Below are positions 1-10,737 of a DNA stretch of 64,000 nt, in pieces. Position 1 is the stretch's first letter. Every line of letters begins with the position of its first letter. The position numbers and the translations under genes are program-made. Source of the DNA: Chitinophaga sp. HK235 (GTDB taxonomy: Bacteria > Bacteroidota > Bacteroidia > Chitinophagales > Chitinophagaceae); assembly GCF_018255755.1 (NCBI RefSeq), contig NZ_CP073766.1, positions 6,942,501 through 7,006,500 of the forward strand, given 5' to 3'. Under the pieces are notes generated by a model. It saw only the letters and a program-made list of their open reading frames with translations. It did not search any database and was not told where the DNA came from.

Positions 1-1644
1 ACTAATCATGATTGGGCAGTGGCAAACAGCACTATCTGGGGAACAAACGATCCCAACGGGGGAACTATCGGGCGTCTGAATAATGTTGGCGTGTGGGTAG
101 GAAATACTGCGCTGAGAACATGGTTCGGTATAGAAACCTGTATTAATATCCCTCATGATGGAACCTATTCAATTGGGTATGCCTGTGATAATTTCATGAG
201 AGTTTCTGTTGATGGCAGCCCCTTCACCAGTCTACTGGCAAACGATCAGACTACTTTCCGGTATTGGTATGTTCGTCCTAAGTATCTGACAGCGGGTAAA
301 CATACACTGTTGATCCAGATGAACAATGACACGGAGCTAGCCACTGTGGGACTTGAAATTTATGATGCTACTCCACAGGAGCTTTCCGGGGCTGATGGCC
401 TTGCTATTAGCAGAAAAGTGTTTAGTACACGCGACTTTATAGATCAGAGTATCAGGAAGTCTTATAATTCCTACCTGTACGGCAATGGTGAAAATAATCC
501 ACCTACCAGAAGATTGTTCAATTGCTCTTCAGGTACATTGGATTTATGTTCTGATCCGATTGTTTGCAAGACACCCAGTCCGCAGGCGTTTAACCCATAT
601 TTAATGGGAATGTTAGGCAATTGGCGGGTTTCTGAAGAAAAAGCGTTCTTAACCACCCGCACAGACCAGCAACTGGCCACAGACAAACCTGGCGTAAATG
701 TGAGGAATAGTGGATATCTCAAGAGTTATATGCCATACTGGTATTTTAATAATACCAGCAATGCCTGGGAGGCCAGTCAGGCCAGCACACAATGGGTGAC
801 CAGCAGATACGTGACGGCTTATGATAAATATGGTCAGGAAGAAGAAAACAGGGATGCGTTGAATAATTACTCCAGTGTTTTGTTTGGATATAATAATACG
901 GTATCCAGCGCGGTCGCCAAAAACGCCATGAAACGGGAGATTTATTATGAAGGGTTTGAAGACTATAAGTTTAATACCGGCTGTAATTATATGGCTGGTT
1001 GCGTTACCGCTCAGTTTTCAATGAATGCAGCGCTAGGTTCTGTAAACCCCAACCCTGAAGAATCACATTCCGGAAACTACTCCCTGAAACTTACCAGAGC
1101 GATAAACCTTACAGCAGATGCATCTGCGCTGGTATCCCAACCGGGTCAGTACCTGGCTAACGATCCGCTGGGATGTTATGTAAGAAGGCAGGTAGATGGA
1201 TTATATCAGGTCGGATTTCATCCTGTTAAAGATAAAAGTTACCTGTTCTCTGCTTGGGTAAAAGACGGAGGTATTACAAATAGTCAACCTGCCCTGGACA
1301 TCAAGGTAAATGGCGCCTCTTTGGACTATAAGGTTACAGCAGTAGTAGAGCGTTGGAAGAAAATAGAAGGTTCCTTCACCGTAAATGCACAGGTGATGAC
1401 ATTGTCCATCCCTGCTGCCGGCAATATCTATATCGATGATATCCGCATTTTCCCGTATCAGGCCATTATGCAGACTTTTGCTTACGATGATAAAACTTTA
1501 CGGTTGATGGCGACTTTGGATGAGAACAATTTTGCCACCTTCTATGAATATGATGATGAAGGGATACTGATCCGGGTGAAAAAGGAAACAGAAAGAGGGA
1601 TTATGACCTTAAAGGAAACTCGTAACTGGTTGAAGCAAAATTAA
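1..1644 (+). CDS. Exported carbohydrate-binding-like protein, 5' partial
   Basis: The frame is open from the first base of the window, so the N terminus lies outside. About 547 residues are visible. The first 130 residues look like a beta-sandwich of the PA14 or galactose-binding kind. A second beta-rich block near residues 360-480, with SHSGNYSLKL and YLFSAWVKDG, resembles carbohydrate-binding modules of the CBM4/9 type. The C terminus has a YD-like tail (FYEYDDEGILIRVKKE), a sequence style I associate with Bacteroidota RHS-type proteins. The stop lies 22 bases before the next gene, and two further genes follow on the same strand, so it is probably the first visible gene of the RHS toxin operon. 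The role is not known; adhesion or anchoring of the RHS protein at the surface is an inference. Confidence 0.7.
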   Translation, partial: TNHDWAVANSTIWGTNDPNGGTIGRLNNVGVWVGNTALRTWFGIETCINIPHDGTYSIGYACDNFMRVSVDGSPFTSLLANDQTTFRYWYVRPKYLTAGKHTLLIQMNNDTELATVGLEIYDATPQELSGADGLAISRKVFSTRDFIDQSIRKSYNSYLYGNGENNPPTRRLFNCSSGTLDLCSDPIVCKTPSPQAFNPYLMGMLGNWRVSEEKAFLTTRTDQQLATDKPGVNVRNSGYLKSYMPYWYFNNTSNAWEASQASTQWVTSRYVTAYDKYGQEEENRDALNNYSSVLFGYNNTVSSAVAKNAMKREIYYEGFEDYKFNTGCNYMAGCVTAQFSMNAALGSVNPNPEESHSGNYSLKLTRAINLTADASALVSQPGQYLANDPLGCYVRRQVDGLYQVGFHPVKDKSYLFSAWVKDGGITNSQPALDIKVNGASLDYKVTAVVERWKKIEGSFTVNAQVMTLSIPAAGNIYIDDIRIFPYQAIMQTFAYDDKTLRLMATLDENNFATFYEYDDEGILIRVKKETERGIMTLKETRNWLKQN

Positions 1645-1666
1645 TTTAAAGCTATTACTCCTTACT

Positions 1667-2464
1667 ATGAGAAAATTTAATTTAATACTGAAGATAGGAT
1701 TGTCAGTGCTGATCGTGTTAATAGTGGCAATAAGCTATGCGTGGGATAAAAACAACTGGCATTTTCAGTTGGCCGGACAAGCCGCCAACACTGTACCTGA
1801 AGAGGTAGCAGGAGCATCGTTTACAGAAGCAGATAAACAGACTATGCTGAAGGTATTTACCATATTAAGAAAAGGGATGTCCGGGCAGCAGATGAGCATT
1901 GAGGGCACCATTAGTATCAAAGACCCGCAGGACTCTGCCGCATCGGGGACCAAACCGTTTGTTTTCTCCCGGGATGGCGCTTCTTATTACTATGCTCTTG
2001 GCGAAATCGAAATGTTGTCTTTAAAGGATATATACCTTGTTTGTAATCATGCCAGCAAAAGGATCATCATTTCTCCTGCAAAAAAGGTAGTTACTCCTTT
2101 TGCTGCGCCAGGGGACGAGTTGATCAAAACTTTCCGGGAAGACAAATATGAACTGACTACTTCCGCAGTAGGTGAGGATTCTTTATATGTGCTGACCTGT
2201 AACAACCATGTTGCCTGCAAACAATATAGTTATCAACTCAACATGCGGACTGGCGAAGTGCATGAATTGTTTATGCGGTTAACTGACATCACTGATCCAT
2301 TGAATGCAGCGAAGGATAAGCAAATCAGGTTTACGATGAAGTCCTGGAATTTGCAAAATGCCGATGTCAGACATTTTCAGAAAAACAAGTATCTGCGTGG
2401 TGAGAAGGGGCATTTCAGGCCAGCCCCTGCTTTTCAGCAATACGAAATAGTTTCATCCCTATAA
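1667..2464 (+). CDS. Hypothetical membrane-anchored or exported protein, RHS operon
   Basis: This 265-residue protein starts with a hydrophobic segment at about residues 7-26 (LILKIGLSVLIVLIVAISYA). It could be an uncleaved anchor or a signal peptide; no lipobox cysteine follows. The rest is soluble and beta-rich. The pattern of strands and the length slightly recall periplasmic LolA-like carriers, but I see no diagnostic motif and do not assign that family. It lies between the carbohydrate-binding-like gene and the giant RHS gene, with gaps of 22 and 26 bases, so all three are probably co-transcribed. A role in exporting, folding or anchoring the RHS protein is the simplest inference from position only. 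Confidence 0.65.
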   Translation: MRKFNLILKIGLSVLIVLIVAISYAWDKNNWHFQLAGQAANTVPEEVAGASFTEADKQTMLKVFTILRKGMSGQQMSIEGTISIKDPQDSAASGTKPFVFSRDGASYYYALGEIEMLSLKDIYLVCNHASKRIIISPAKKVVTPFAAPGDELIKTFREDKYELTTSAVGEDSLYVLTCNNHVACKQYSYQLNMRTGEVHELFMRLTDITDPLNAAKDKQIRFTMKSWNLQNADVRHFQKNKYLRGEKGHFRPAPAFQQYEIVSSL

Positions 2465-2490
2465 GTTAACTGCAACCGCCATTTTTGCCT

Positions 2491-5400
2491 ATGTCCCTTA
2501 TATCTGTGTTTAGATCCATAAGCTTATCATTACTGTTTGTTGTATTATTATTGCTCAGTGGCAGGCTGCAGGCTGCAACGGAACCATATGAGCAGAAAAT
2601 ACAAGGTGCCCTGAAAAAGGGAGATACGCTTATACTGAAAGATGAAAAATTCCGGAATCCCGCTTACGACTGGAATAAGATAAATAACAAAAGTGTTTTA
2701 AACTCCATCACTTTTGGTCTCCGGAAAGATACTGTGTTTAAATTACAGCAACCATTTAAATGCAAGGCCGACCTGAAAGTGGAATACTGGAGCAGTCCGG
2801 ACCAGGATCTGCCCATAACAATTGAGCATGTTGCGTTGGAAATTAACTATGACACTGCCGTTGGTGCCGTTTATCAGGCTTCAGCCAAATATAATTTCCG
2901 GAATGCCTATAAAGTAAAAGTTACGGTTAATGAGTTTGATTGTAAGCAGTTAAGTCCGGTACCTCCGTTATTTTTTATCAGTGCTCAGGTTATTATAGAC
3001 AGGGATTACCTGCCGCAGGAAAAACAAACTTCCATGGCAGGAGCCAGAATGATGGGTGCGGCGGCAAAGGTAGATGATGGAACAACTGTAAAGGATGATA
3101 TCGGTGTTAACTGGGAGCCTGATGTGTCGGGCCATATCTTCGATCTCGAATGGACTTTTATTGATGAATTATCCAATAATGGTACTATACTAAAGACTAA
3201 AGGGGCAGGTATTACAGTGACTGACCTGGCAGCTATGTTCAGGAATAATGCTACCCGTGTAACCGTTCCGGTTAACTACTATAATGTCCCGTTAATTCAG
3301 GAGCATCAGTACCTTCTTGTGAGGACCCGTAAGGTATTGGAACGTTCAGGCTATCGTGAAGAAGGAGAATGGGATTACAATTTTAAAATTAATAGCACAG
3401 GATTTTTTGGTGTAGCGGGTTATTCAGATGGAGTAGTTCCGTATTTGTCATCCATGAACTGGCAATATCAGGCTGTTTATACAGAAGGGGGAAACAGGAA
3501 GGAAGTAGTGTCTTTTATGGATGGTAGCCTTAGAAACCGTCAGACAGTGACATTACTGAATACTACGGGAATTCCTATTGTACAGGAATCTGTTTATGAT
3601 AAGTATGGAAGGGCTACCGGAGCTATTTTGCCTGCTCCGCTGGATGCATCCACCCTGCAGTATTATACAGGACAGTCCCTTAAATCCCAGACCGAGGCTT
3701 ATTCCTGGAAGGATATCTTCCAGGGGAAAGCTGCCAGCTGTATAGGCCGACCGGCCCCGTTAAGCACGCTGTCTGGTGCCTCCAGATATTATTCGTCGGA
3801 AAATACACTCAAATCTGATCCTTATCGCAGCTACATACCCGATGCAGAAAATCTGCCGATCTCAGTTACCACCTATACACCTGACAATACCGGAAGAATC
3901 AGTATGCAAAGTGGTGTGGGACCTAACCTGCAGCCGGATAATACCAATCTGCAGAATAATCATACAACCCGCTATTACTATGGTAAACCACAACAGTGGG
4001 AGCTGGATCGTATATTTGGTAATGATGTTGGGCTGGCTTCCCATTACCTGAAAAACATGACGGTAGATCCCAATGGTCAGGTATCTGTTTCCTATGTAAA
4101 TGATGAAGGGAAGACGATTGCTACTGCTTTGGCTGGACAGAACTCTAATGATGCTTTATTGCCGTTGCCTAACACACCCGCTCCCAAATATTTTAATGCA
4201 ACGATTCTTACTCCTGGTGATTTTGTTTTTGACAGAACCTTGTTGAAGTTGACAGGAACAACCACTTACCTGGCAAGCGTACCTAATTCTACCGCTAAGA
4301 TCAGTCTGGATGTACCTTATCTGATTAAAAAATATCAGGAAAACAATGTTACTATTTGCAGCAATTGTTTCTACCTGCTAAGTGTAAAAGTGACAGATGA
4401 TTGTAACAATATATTGGCGCAGGAAAGTAAAGCAGAAGTGGGTAGTAAGTTGCCGGATTGTAATGTTACGGGAAGCTTTGCCAAAGAAATCAGTTTCAGG
4501 GCGGATAAAGTCGGCTCCTATAATATAAGTGTGGAGCTTGCCCTGAGTCCGGATGTTATTGAAGCTTATACGGATGATTTTATCACGCGTAATACCAACC
4601 TGAAGACGCTGTTCCAGTTTGTAATGGAGCAATTGAATAAAGAAGATTTTACGGCTTGTTTTACGGATTGTAAAACCTGTAAAGCTGCACTGGGCGAGAA
4701 ACCTGCCTTTGTAGCTGCGTTGCTGGGAAGGATCCAGTCCAATGGTATTGATGTGACGGCCAAACAAGCGGAATTTAATACCTGGGCGAATGGGTTGTAT
4801 GATAATTTATACAGTAATTGTATGGCAAAACAGGCCTCCTGTTATGCGAGCCCTTGCCAGCGCCTGGAAGAATTGCTGAGAAGAGATGTAACTCCTGGCG
4901 GGCAGTTTGCATTGTTTGATGCAAACAATAACCCACTGGAGCCCAGTATCAATGTTATTCTGCTGCATTGGCGGGATGCGGACATTTTCCCTGTGGTAAA
5001 CACTTCCGGAACTGCAGGAAAAGAATACTTCGAGAGAGGTGATGGCACAACATTTACTCCTAATGATCCTGGTTTCACTATACAGAATCTGATTGCCAAC
5101 TGGCGTCCGGAGTGGGGCGCCCGTTTTGTGAAGTGGCATCCGGAATATTGCGGGCTGCAATTTTGCAATCAATATGGCAGTTCTTATATGGCATGGGACC
5201 AGCGTTTGCAGGAACAGGTGACCAAAGTAGCTGATTTGCAGGCGGCGATAGGTACCACTTATAGTAACAGCAATCCTGTATGGTTGCTGAATGCAGATCC
5301 GTTTTTTACCAATGGTGGTATTGGCAGCAGCTATTCCTATGACTTCTCCAAGGACCTGAATGAATATGTGAGCCGGGTTGTCAATAACTATAATCTTCCT

Positions 5401-8400
5401 CCGTTTGGGGATAAGACATTGTCCCAGTTTGTAGACTACATGTTGTACTGTGCTAATGACAAGGCAAGTACCAATCAGGCTGCAGCCATCAATGATGAGG
5501 GACGCTGGAGAAACTGCCAGCCTAATGCGGATTGCCGTATACCGGACAGAGAGTGGCAGCTTTACCTGCAGTATTATATGGAGCGTAAGGCTTTCTATTA
5601 TGAAAAGGTGAGGGCTGACAAGGGTTTTTGCACAGCCTGTAAGGTGGGACGGCCCAGTGGTTTGGTAATTCGTGATGGAGCCATCTGTGCGGATTTAAAG
5701 CCGGAAGATATCGTGAGAGAGGATAAAACCTATTATGATCCTAATGGAGAGACTAATGAAATAAGCTTTTACTATCAGGGCTCAAAACCATTAGCGACGA
5801 ATATAAAATACAGAATCGAGTTTTACGGATATGAAGGGGATACGTATTTTACCAGTGTACAGTATATTGACCGGAATTCCACTGCGGCCAGTTATATGAG
5901 ATACAGGGCATTTAACGAACCTACTAAGCCATTTGGGGCGAATAAATCCGGATGTATTGATGATACACCTCCTGTTGGGAATTGTGATGCTTTATATGCC
6001 GGTAAAAACTCACGGTTAGGGAATACCTATTATAAAAATGAAGGGGTAAAAGATTCCGTTGTTTTAAGTAAGGAAGCGAAAGATGCCTTAAGTGCCCAGA
6101 TTGAAATGGCCTGCAGTTCCCGTGTTGATGATCTGATCAAGCGGCTTGGTATTACAAACACTATCCGCCAGAAATTAATCAATGTATGTATCAAGGGTGG
6201 GGATGAATATCATATCTATGGTTCATCAACCACTCCGCCGGGAACTGTTTCCGTGGATGGATATTCTTCCTTTGACCAGGTTATAGCCAGTGTGGTGGGA
6301 TCTAACTACACTATGAGTGTGAATCCCTGGGTGATGGACGGATTTTATCCATATAACGTGAAAGCACAGACGACGACCACTATAGTTGGAAATACCAATA
6401 AAGAGCTTTGTGCAAAACTGACTTCCCTTACACAGGAGCAGCAAAGCAGCCGGCCGGACCTGAGTCTGTATAATTACCTGAAATTAAAGTATGGTACGGC
6501 GGTCACCATTACAGAGGCGGAATTAAGCATGCTGCAGAAAGGATGTACAAACTGTAAGTATCTGTTGCCGCAAAATATCCGGGTACCGGTTTTCCTGGAT
6601 GGCAATGCTGTAGGATGTGTAACAGCCAATGAATTCCTGTCGGCCAGAGCAGAGTTGAACCAGAAAATCAGCGGAGGGCTGATAGAAAATGACGGTAATT
6701 ATGAAATGATCATCACCAATTACTTTAACCAGCGTTGGGGCTTTACCTTAAGTGCTTTTGAATATGAGAATTACCGTACGCAGATAGCGACTGATCCATC
6801 AAAACTGTTATGCAACAAGCCAGTATATGATGAGGTGGCTACGGACCCGTATACCTGTATGTATTCCCTGGTGGATGCTGCCACAGCAAGTGCCAAACGC
6901 AGGTATGATGAATATATTGAAGAAGTCCGGAGAGCATTTAAAAAACAATACATTGATATCTGCAGTGCTGCTAAAGCAAAGGCCGATCTGAGTACATCGG
7001 AGCTGTATTATCACTATACCTTGTATTATTACGATCAAAGCGGATCATTGGTACGTACTGTTCCACCGGAAGGGGTGATGGTTACAGATGATCCGGTAAA
7101 ACTGGACCAGATCCGTCAGGCCCGTGATGTGAATGTCAGCAGTTGTTCATATAACGGCCCAACTACGAATACCGACTATAATGCGATCTTAACAACAATG
7201 GCTAATGCGGCCTGGGCTGCTAATCAGTCTATTGAAATGTGGCTGTATGCTAAGGATAATACTCCTATCCGGGTATTGACACCTGGCGGAAGTAATACGG
7301 TGTATGCTTATATCTGGCAGTATGATAAGTATCTGCATATAGGATTTCATAAACTTTCTCCGGGCCCGCTCAATCAGGTTGAAATAATAAGCACCAAAGA
7401 TATAACGGTTGATATCAGCCAGTTGCAGCCTTTGAAGGTAATGACCCATTTAGTATTACAAGGGTCAATATTAACTGATAATAATCCGTCACTGAGTGTA
7501 TATGTAAATGGGGTGGCCTGCCCGGTAGCGACAAATGCGCCTGTACCTCCTGCAGAATATGAAATAGCAGCCACAGGTGGTAATGCAACTTTCACAACAG
7601 ATCTCTCCATGTTAAGGCAGATGAGGGTTTATAACCGTGTGCTGACTGGAGCTGAAATTGCGGCCAATGCTTCCGAATTATGCATGGGCATATCTCCTGC
7701 TTACTATGCCAATGTATTTCCGGCATTGAGCGGCTGGGGAAGATTTAACAGTGATCAACCTGGTGGGGCAGGAACAACCAGTGATGGTATGGTTGGTACC
7801 CAGTATCCACCTTTTTATCCTTTGCATCGACTTACCAGCAACTATGCCTTCACTTCCTTAAACACCGTTGTACAGCAAAACACTCCGGATGGAGGTGCCA
7901 GCCGTTTCTGGTTTGATAATTTAGGACGGGTGATTGCCTCCCGTAATGCGAAACAGGCTGTTAGCGCTAATCTGTTTAGCTACACAAAATATGATGGATT
8001 AAGCAGAATCGTTGAGGTGGGCGAAAAAGCAGGTGCTCCGGATCCGGGTATTCCGGGTTTCCTGGCTGCCAATAACGCGCAGTTGTTCCTGAATGGTGGT
8101 ACCAACAGCCAGATAACCCGCACCTACTATGATGCTCCCGTGCTGGACCAGAACCTTTATCCACAGGATAACCTGCGTAAACGGGTGGCAGCCCACACGT
8201 ATGCCGAAACAGCAAGTGCTGAAGAACAAGCCACCTACTATAGTTATGATCAGATCGGTAATGTGAAAACATTGTGGCAGAAATTATATGGCTTCAGTGA
8301 CAAGGTGCGTTTGGATTACAATTATGACCTGATAAGTGGTAAAGTAAATGCTGTCAGATATCAGAAAGATAAACCCGATCAGTTCTTTTATAACTACCAA

Positions 8401-10737
8401 TATGATGCGGAGAACCGCCTGGAGGAAGCATCCACCGGCGTGGAGCATGATGGCAGCAACTGGAAGATATATAAGGACTCAAGGAAAGTGAATGCTACCT
8501 ATCACTATTATCTTCATGGGCCATTGGCCAGAACAGAGCTGGGTAGTTCCATACAGGGCATTGACTATGCCTACACCTTACAGGGTTGGTTAAAAGGGAT
8601 TAATGGTGCCAGGCTGGGCGTTGCCAATGATATGTTCGGTGATGGCGGTAGCGGGGCTACCAGTACTTTTGCCAAAGATGTAATGGCTTATTCCCTTGCT
8701 TATTTCAATGGAGATTATAAGCCTATTGGTTCAAGTGCACCGGCATTTGACATGAAGTATGCTGCAGGTACAACAGATCCTGCAGGACAGTCATTATATA
8801 ACGGCAATATCAGTAATATCTCTGTAGCGTTAGATAAAATTAATGGAGGTGCACCTGTAGGATATACTTATCGGTACGATGCATTGAACCGCTTACGTAC
8901 CATGCGTTATCATCCGCTCAGCACCGGTACCACTACCTGGGGATTTGGACAAAACAGTCCTGACTTCCAGGAAGATATCACCTACGACGGCAATGGTAAT
9001 ATTCTGACCTACAAACGTAATGGTAACGCGGGCAATAAACTGATGGACGATCTTACCTATTCTTATCCACGGGAGAATAACAACCTGACCAGTAACCGAT
9101 TGTTGCATGTCCGTGATGATGTGGACCCGGGTGCTTTCCCATCGGATTTTGAAAGTATGGGTTCAAATCAGTATGTTTATGATGAGATTGGAAATCTGAT
9201 TGCTGACCGTTCTGCCAATATCCAGGATATTAAATGGTCAGTTTATGGAAAGATTAACCAGATTTCATTTGTAGATGGAAGTAGCCTGAGTTATAAGTAT
9301 GATGCCGGTGGGAATCGTGTTTATAAAGAGTACAACAAAAATGGTCTTTTAGATAAAACCTGGTATGTACGTGATGCCAGCGGAAATACCCTGAGCGTTT
9401 ACGGGAACAGCAATGGAGATGGTAATATCTACTGGAAAGAACAACACCTTTACGGCTCTTCCCGACTGGGTATGTGGCAGCCGGATATGCTGGTAAACAG
9501 TGGTTCTGGTAATGCATTGTCGCTGTGGGGACAATCCAATCGTATCCGTTATGAGCTAAACAACCACCTGGGCAACGTAATGGCGGTTATCTCTGATACT
9601 AAAAATGGTGGAGATGCCACTGTGTTTAATGAATTAGACTATGCTCCTTTTGGTATGCAGCTGGATGGCAGGAAATGGAGTCTGGGGAATGGTTATCGTT
9701 ATGGGTTTAATGGGAAGGAGAATGATAATGAAGTGAAGGGAGAGGGGAACCAGCAGGATTATGGGATGAGGGTGTATGATCCGCGAATAGCGAAGTTCCT
9801 GAGTGTAGATCCGTTGACGAAATCTTATCCTGAGTTGACACCATATCAGTTTTCTGAAAATTCACCGATTCTATTTATAGATCTAGATGGTTTAGAAAAG
9901 GCATTACCATGGTATTTCAGAGAGAATAAGCATGGAGGAAAGCCGGTTTTAACATTGGGATTAGGGAATTTGGGAAAAATGGATCGGGAGAATTATGATG
10001 ATTACTCAGGTGTTGGAAAGGTTGGGGTATTTGGCTGGAATACAGCTGCTGCTGCTTGGAATGGTGTCGCTGCGACATGGAATGAGGCATTAGATGGTAA
10101 GACTGGCAGCGAAATGCTAAATGAAACCGTGAATGGTTTACAAGAGATGAGAGTGGACGACTTTAAGCGAGTTGAAACATGGGAGAATGTTGGAGGATTT
10201 CTTCTGACAGCCTATCTTACAAAGCGACTTAATAATGCACTAACAAGAGTACCTTTTGTTGATGCTCCCCTAAATACTGCTGAAGGTGCTGGTGCCGTAA
10301 ATAATCCTGCTTCTAAGTTAATACGATCAGGGAATTTGAATATTAATGAAGTGAAGGGTACTGTGAACTGCGCTGGATGTACGATAGCAGGAGATGCGAC
10401 TATAAAGGGGAATACAGCTCTGGCATTGAAACATGGACCAATGTTAACAACAGAATTTTTTAATAATTTTGGAGGAGCAAAAGATGTCAAATCTTATTAT
10501 ACGGCTGAAGGTGTAGTTGGTGCAATGAGTAAGCTCGAAGATGGGGCAACGGGTGTTGTTTTTGGATATAGAGGACCTGGTAGGATTGGACATTATTTTA
10601 ATGTTACCAAGCAGCATGGTAATGTAATATTTTTAGATTTTCAGAAATCTCCAGGAAATTGGATTCAAAACACCTCTACGCTTATGAAAGATTATAAGTT
10701 TAATCAGCTTTATTTTAAAAATACAACAGGTTTATGA
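2491..10737 (+). CDS. Giant RHS/YD-repeat protein with papain-fold-like toxin tip
   Basis: The protein has 2748 residues. ATG at 2491 is preferred over TTG at 2485. A clear signal peptide (SLSLLFVVLLLLSGRLQA) implies Sec export. Residues 300-550 look like the N-terminal part of Bacteroidota RHS proteins. A long cysteine-rich stretch follows to about 1560, with many CxxC pairs. A LamG/concanavalin-like fold is likely at about 1570-1735. YD repeats run from about 1800 to 2330, then the RHS-associated core: LNNHLGN near 2356, GFNGKEND near 2405 and DPLT..Y.L.PYQFSENSP before DLDGLE at 2469. After this border the tip (about 280 residues) is variable. It has NCAGC (C2627, C2630), GHYFNV (H2701) and FLDFQ (D2716), the Cys-His-Asp order of papain-fold toxins (Tox-PL type, glutamine deamidase or protease). 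The toxin call is by motif memory, not by a search. The stop overlaps the next gene. Confidence 0.9.
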   Translation: MSLISVFRSISLSLLFVVLLLLSGRLQAATEPYEQKIQGALKKGDTLILKDEKFRNPAYDWNKINNKSVLNSITFGLRKDTVFKLQQPFKCKADLKVEYWSSPDQDLPITIEHVALEINYDTAVGAVYQASAKYNFRNAYKVKVTVNEFDCKQLSPVPPLFFISAQVIIDRDYLPQEKQTSMAGARMMGAAAKVDDGTTVKDDIGVNWEPDVSGHIFDLEWTFIDELSNNGTILKTKGAGITVTDLAAMFRNNATRVTVPVNYYNVPLIQEHQYLLVRTRKVLERSGYREEGEWDYNFKINSTGFFGVAGYSDGVVPYLSSMNWQYQAVYTEGGNRKEVVSFMDGSLRNRQTVTLLNTTGIPIVQESVYDKYGRATGAILPAPLDASTLQYYTGQSLKSQTEAYSWKDIFQGKAASCIGRPAPLSTLSGASRYYSSENTLKSDPYRSYIPDAENLPISVTTYTPDNTGRISMQSGVGPNLQPDNTNLQNNHTTRYYYGKPQQWELDRIFGNDVGLASHYLKNMTVDPNGQVSVSYVNDEGKTIATALAGQNSNDALLPLPNTPAPKYFNATILTPGDFVFDRTLLKLTGTTTYLASVPNSTAKISLDVPYLIKKYQENNVTICSNCFYLLSVKVTDDCNNILAQESKAEVGSKLPDCNVTGSFAKEISFRADKVGSYNISVELALSPDVIEAYTDDFITRNTNLKTLFQFVMEQLNKEDFTACFTDCKTCKAALGEKPAFVAALLGRIQSNGIDVTAKQAEFNTWANGLYDNLYSNCMAKQASCYASPCQRLEELLRRDVTPGGQFALFDANNNPLEPSINVILLHWRDADIFPVVNTSGTAGKEYFERGDGTTFTPNDPGFTIQNLIANWRPEWGARFVKWHPEYCGLQFCNQYGSSYMAWDQRLQEQVTKVADLQAAIGTTYSNSNPVWLLNADPFFTNGGIGSSYSYDFSKDLNEYVSRVVNNYNLPPFGDKTLSQFVDYMLYCANDKASTNQAAAINDEGRWRNCQPNADCRIPDREWQLYLQYYMERKAFYYEKVRADKGFCTACKVGRPSGLVIRDGAICADLKPEDIVREDKTYYDPNGETNEISFYYQGSKPLATNIKYRIEFYGYEGDTYFTSVQYIDRNSTAASYMRYRAFNEPTKPFGANKSGCIDDTPPVGNCDALYAGKNSRLGNTYYKNEGVKDSVVLSKEAKDALSAQIEMACSSRVDDLIKRLGITNTIRQKLINVCIKGGDEYHIYGSSTTPPGTVSVDGYSSFDQVIASVVGSNYTMSVNPWVMDGFYPYNVKAQTTTTIVGNTNKELCAKLTSLTQEQQSSRPDLSLYNYLKLKYGTAVTITEAELSMLQKGCTNCKYLLPQNIRVPVFLDGNAVGCVTANEFLSARAELNQKISGGLIENDGNYEMIITNYFNQRWGFTLSAFEYENYRTQIATDPSKLLCNKPVYDEVATDPYTCMYSLVDAATASAKRRYDEYIEEVRRAFKKQYIDICSAAKAKADLSTSELYYHYTLYYYDQSGSLVRTVPPEGVMVTDDPVKLDQIRQARDVNVSSCSYNGPTTNTDYNAILTTMANAAWAANQSIEMWLYAKDNTPIRVLTPGGSNTVYAYIWQYDKYLHIGFHKLSPGPLNQVEIISTKDITVDISQLQPLKVMTHLVLQGSILTDNNPSLSVYVNGVACPVATNAPVPPAEYEIAATGGNATFTTDLSMLRQMRVYNRVLTGAEIAANASELCMGISPAYYANVFPALSGWGRFNSDQPGGAGTTSDGMVGTQYPPFYPLHRLTSNYAFTSLNTVVQQNTPDGGASRFWFDNLGRVIASRNAKQAVSANLFSYTKYDGLSRIVEVGEKAGAPDPGIPGFLAANNAQLFLNGGTNSQITRTYYDAPVLDQNLYPQDNLRKRVAAHTYAETASAEEQATYYSYDQIGNVKTLWQKLYGFSDKVRLDYNYDLISGKVNAVRYQKDKPDQFFYNYQYDAENRLEEASTGVEHDGSNWKIYKDSRKVNATYHYYLHGPLARTELGSSIQGIDYAYTLQGWLKGINGARLGVANDMFGDGGSGATSTFAKDVMAYSLAYFNGDYKPIGSSAPAFDMKYAAGTTDPAGQSLYNGNISNISVALDKINGGAPVGYTYRYDALNRLRTMRYHPLSTGTTTWGFGQNSPDFQEDITYDGNGNILTYKRNGNAGNKLMDDLTYSYPRENNNLTSNRLLHVRDDVDPGAFPSDFESMGSNQYVYDEIGNLIADRSANIQDIKWSVYGKINQISFVDGSSLSYKYDAGGNRVYKEYNKNGLLDKTWYVRDASGNTLSVYGNSNGDGNIYWKEQHLYGSSRLGMWQPDMLVNSGSGNALSLWGQSNRIRYELNNHLGNVMAVISDTKNGGDATVFNELDYAPFGMQLDGRKWSLGNGYRYGFNGKENDNEVKGEGNQQDYGMRVYDPRIAKFLSVDPLTKSYPELTPYQFSENSPILFIDLDGLEKALPWYFRENKHGGKPVLTLGLGNLGKMDRENYDDYSGVGKVGVFGWNTAAAAWNGVAATWNEALDGKTGSEMLNETVNGLQEMRVDDFKRVETWENVGGFLLTAYLTKRLNNALTRVPFVDAPLNTAEGAGAVNNPASKLIRSGNLNINEVKGTVNCAGCTIAGDATIKGNTALALKHGPMLTTEFFNNFGGAKDVKSYYTAEGVVGAMSKLEDGATGVVFGYRGPGRIGHYFNVTKQHGNVIFLDFQKSPGNWIQNTSTLMKDYKFNQLYFKNTTGL

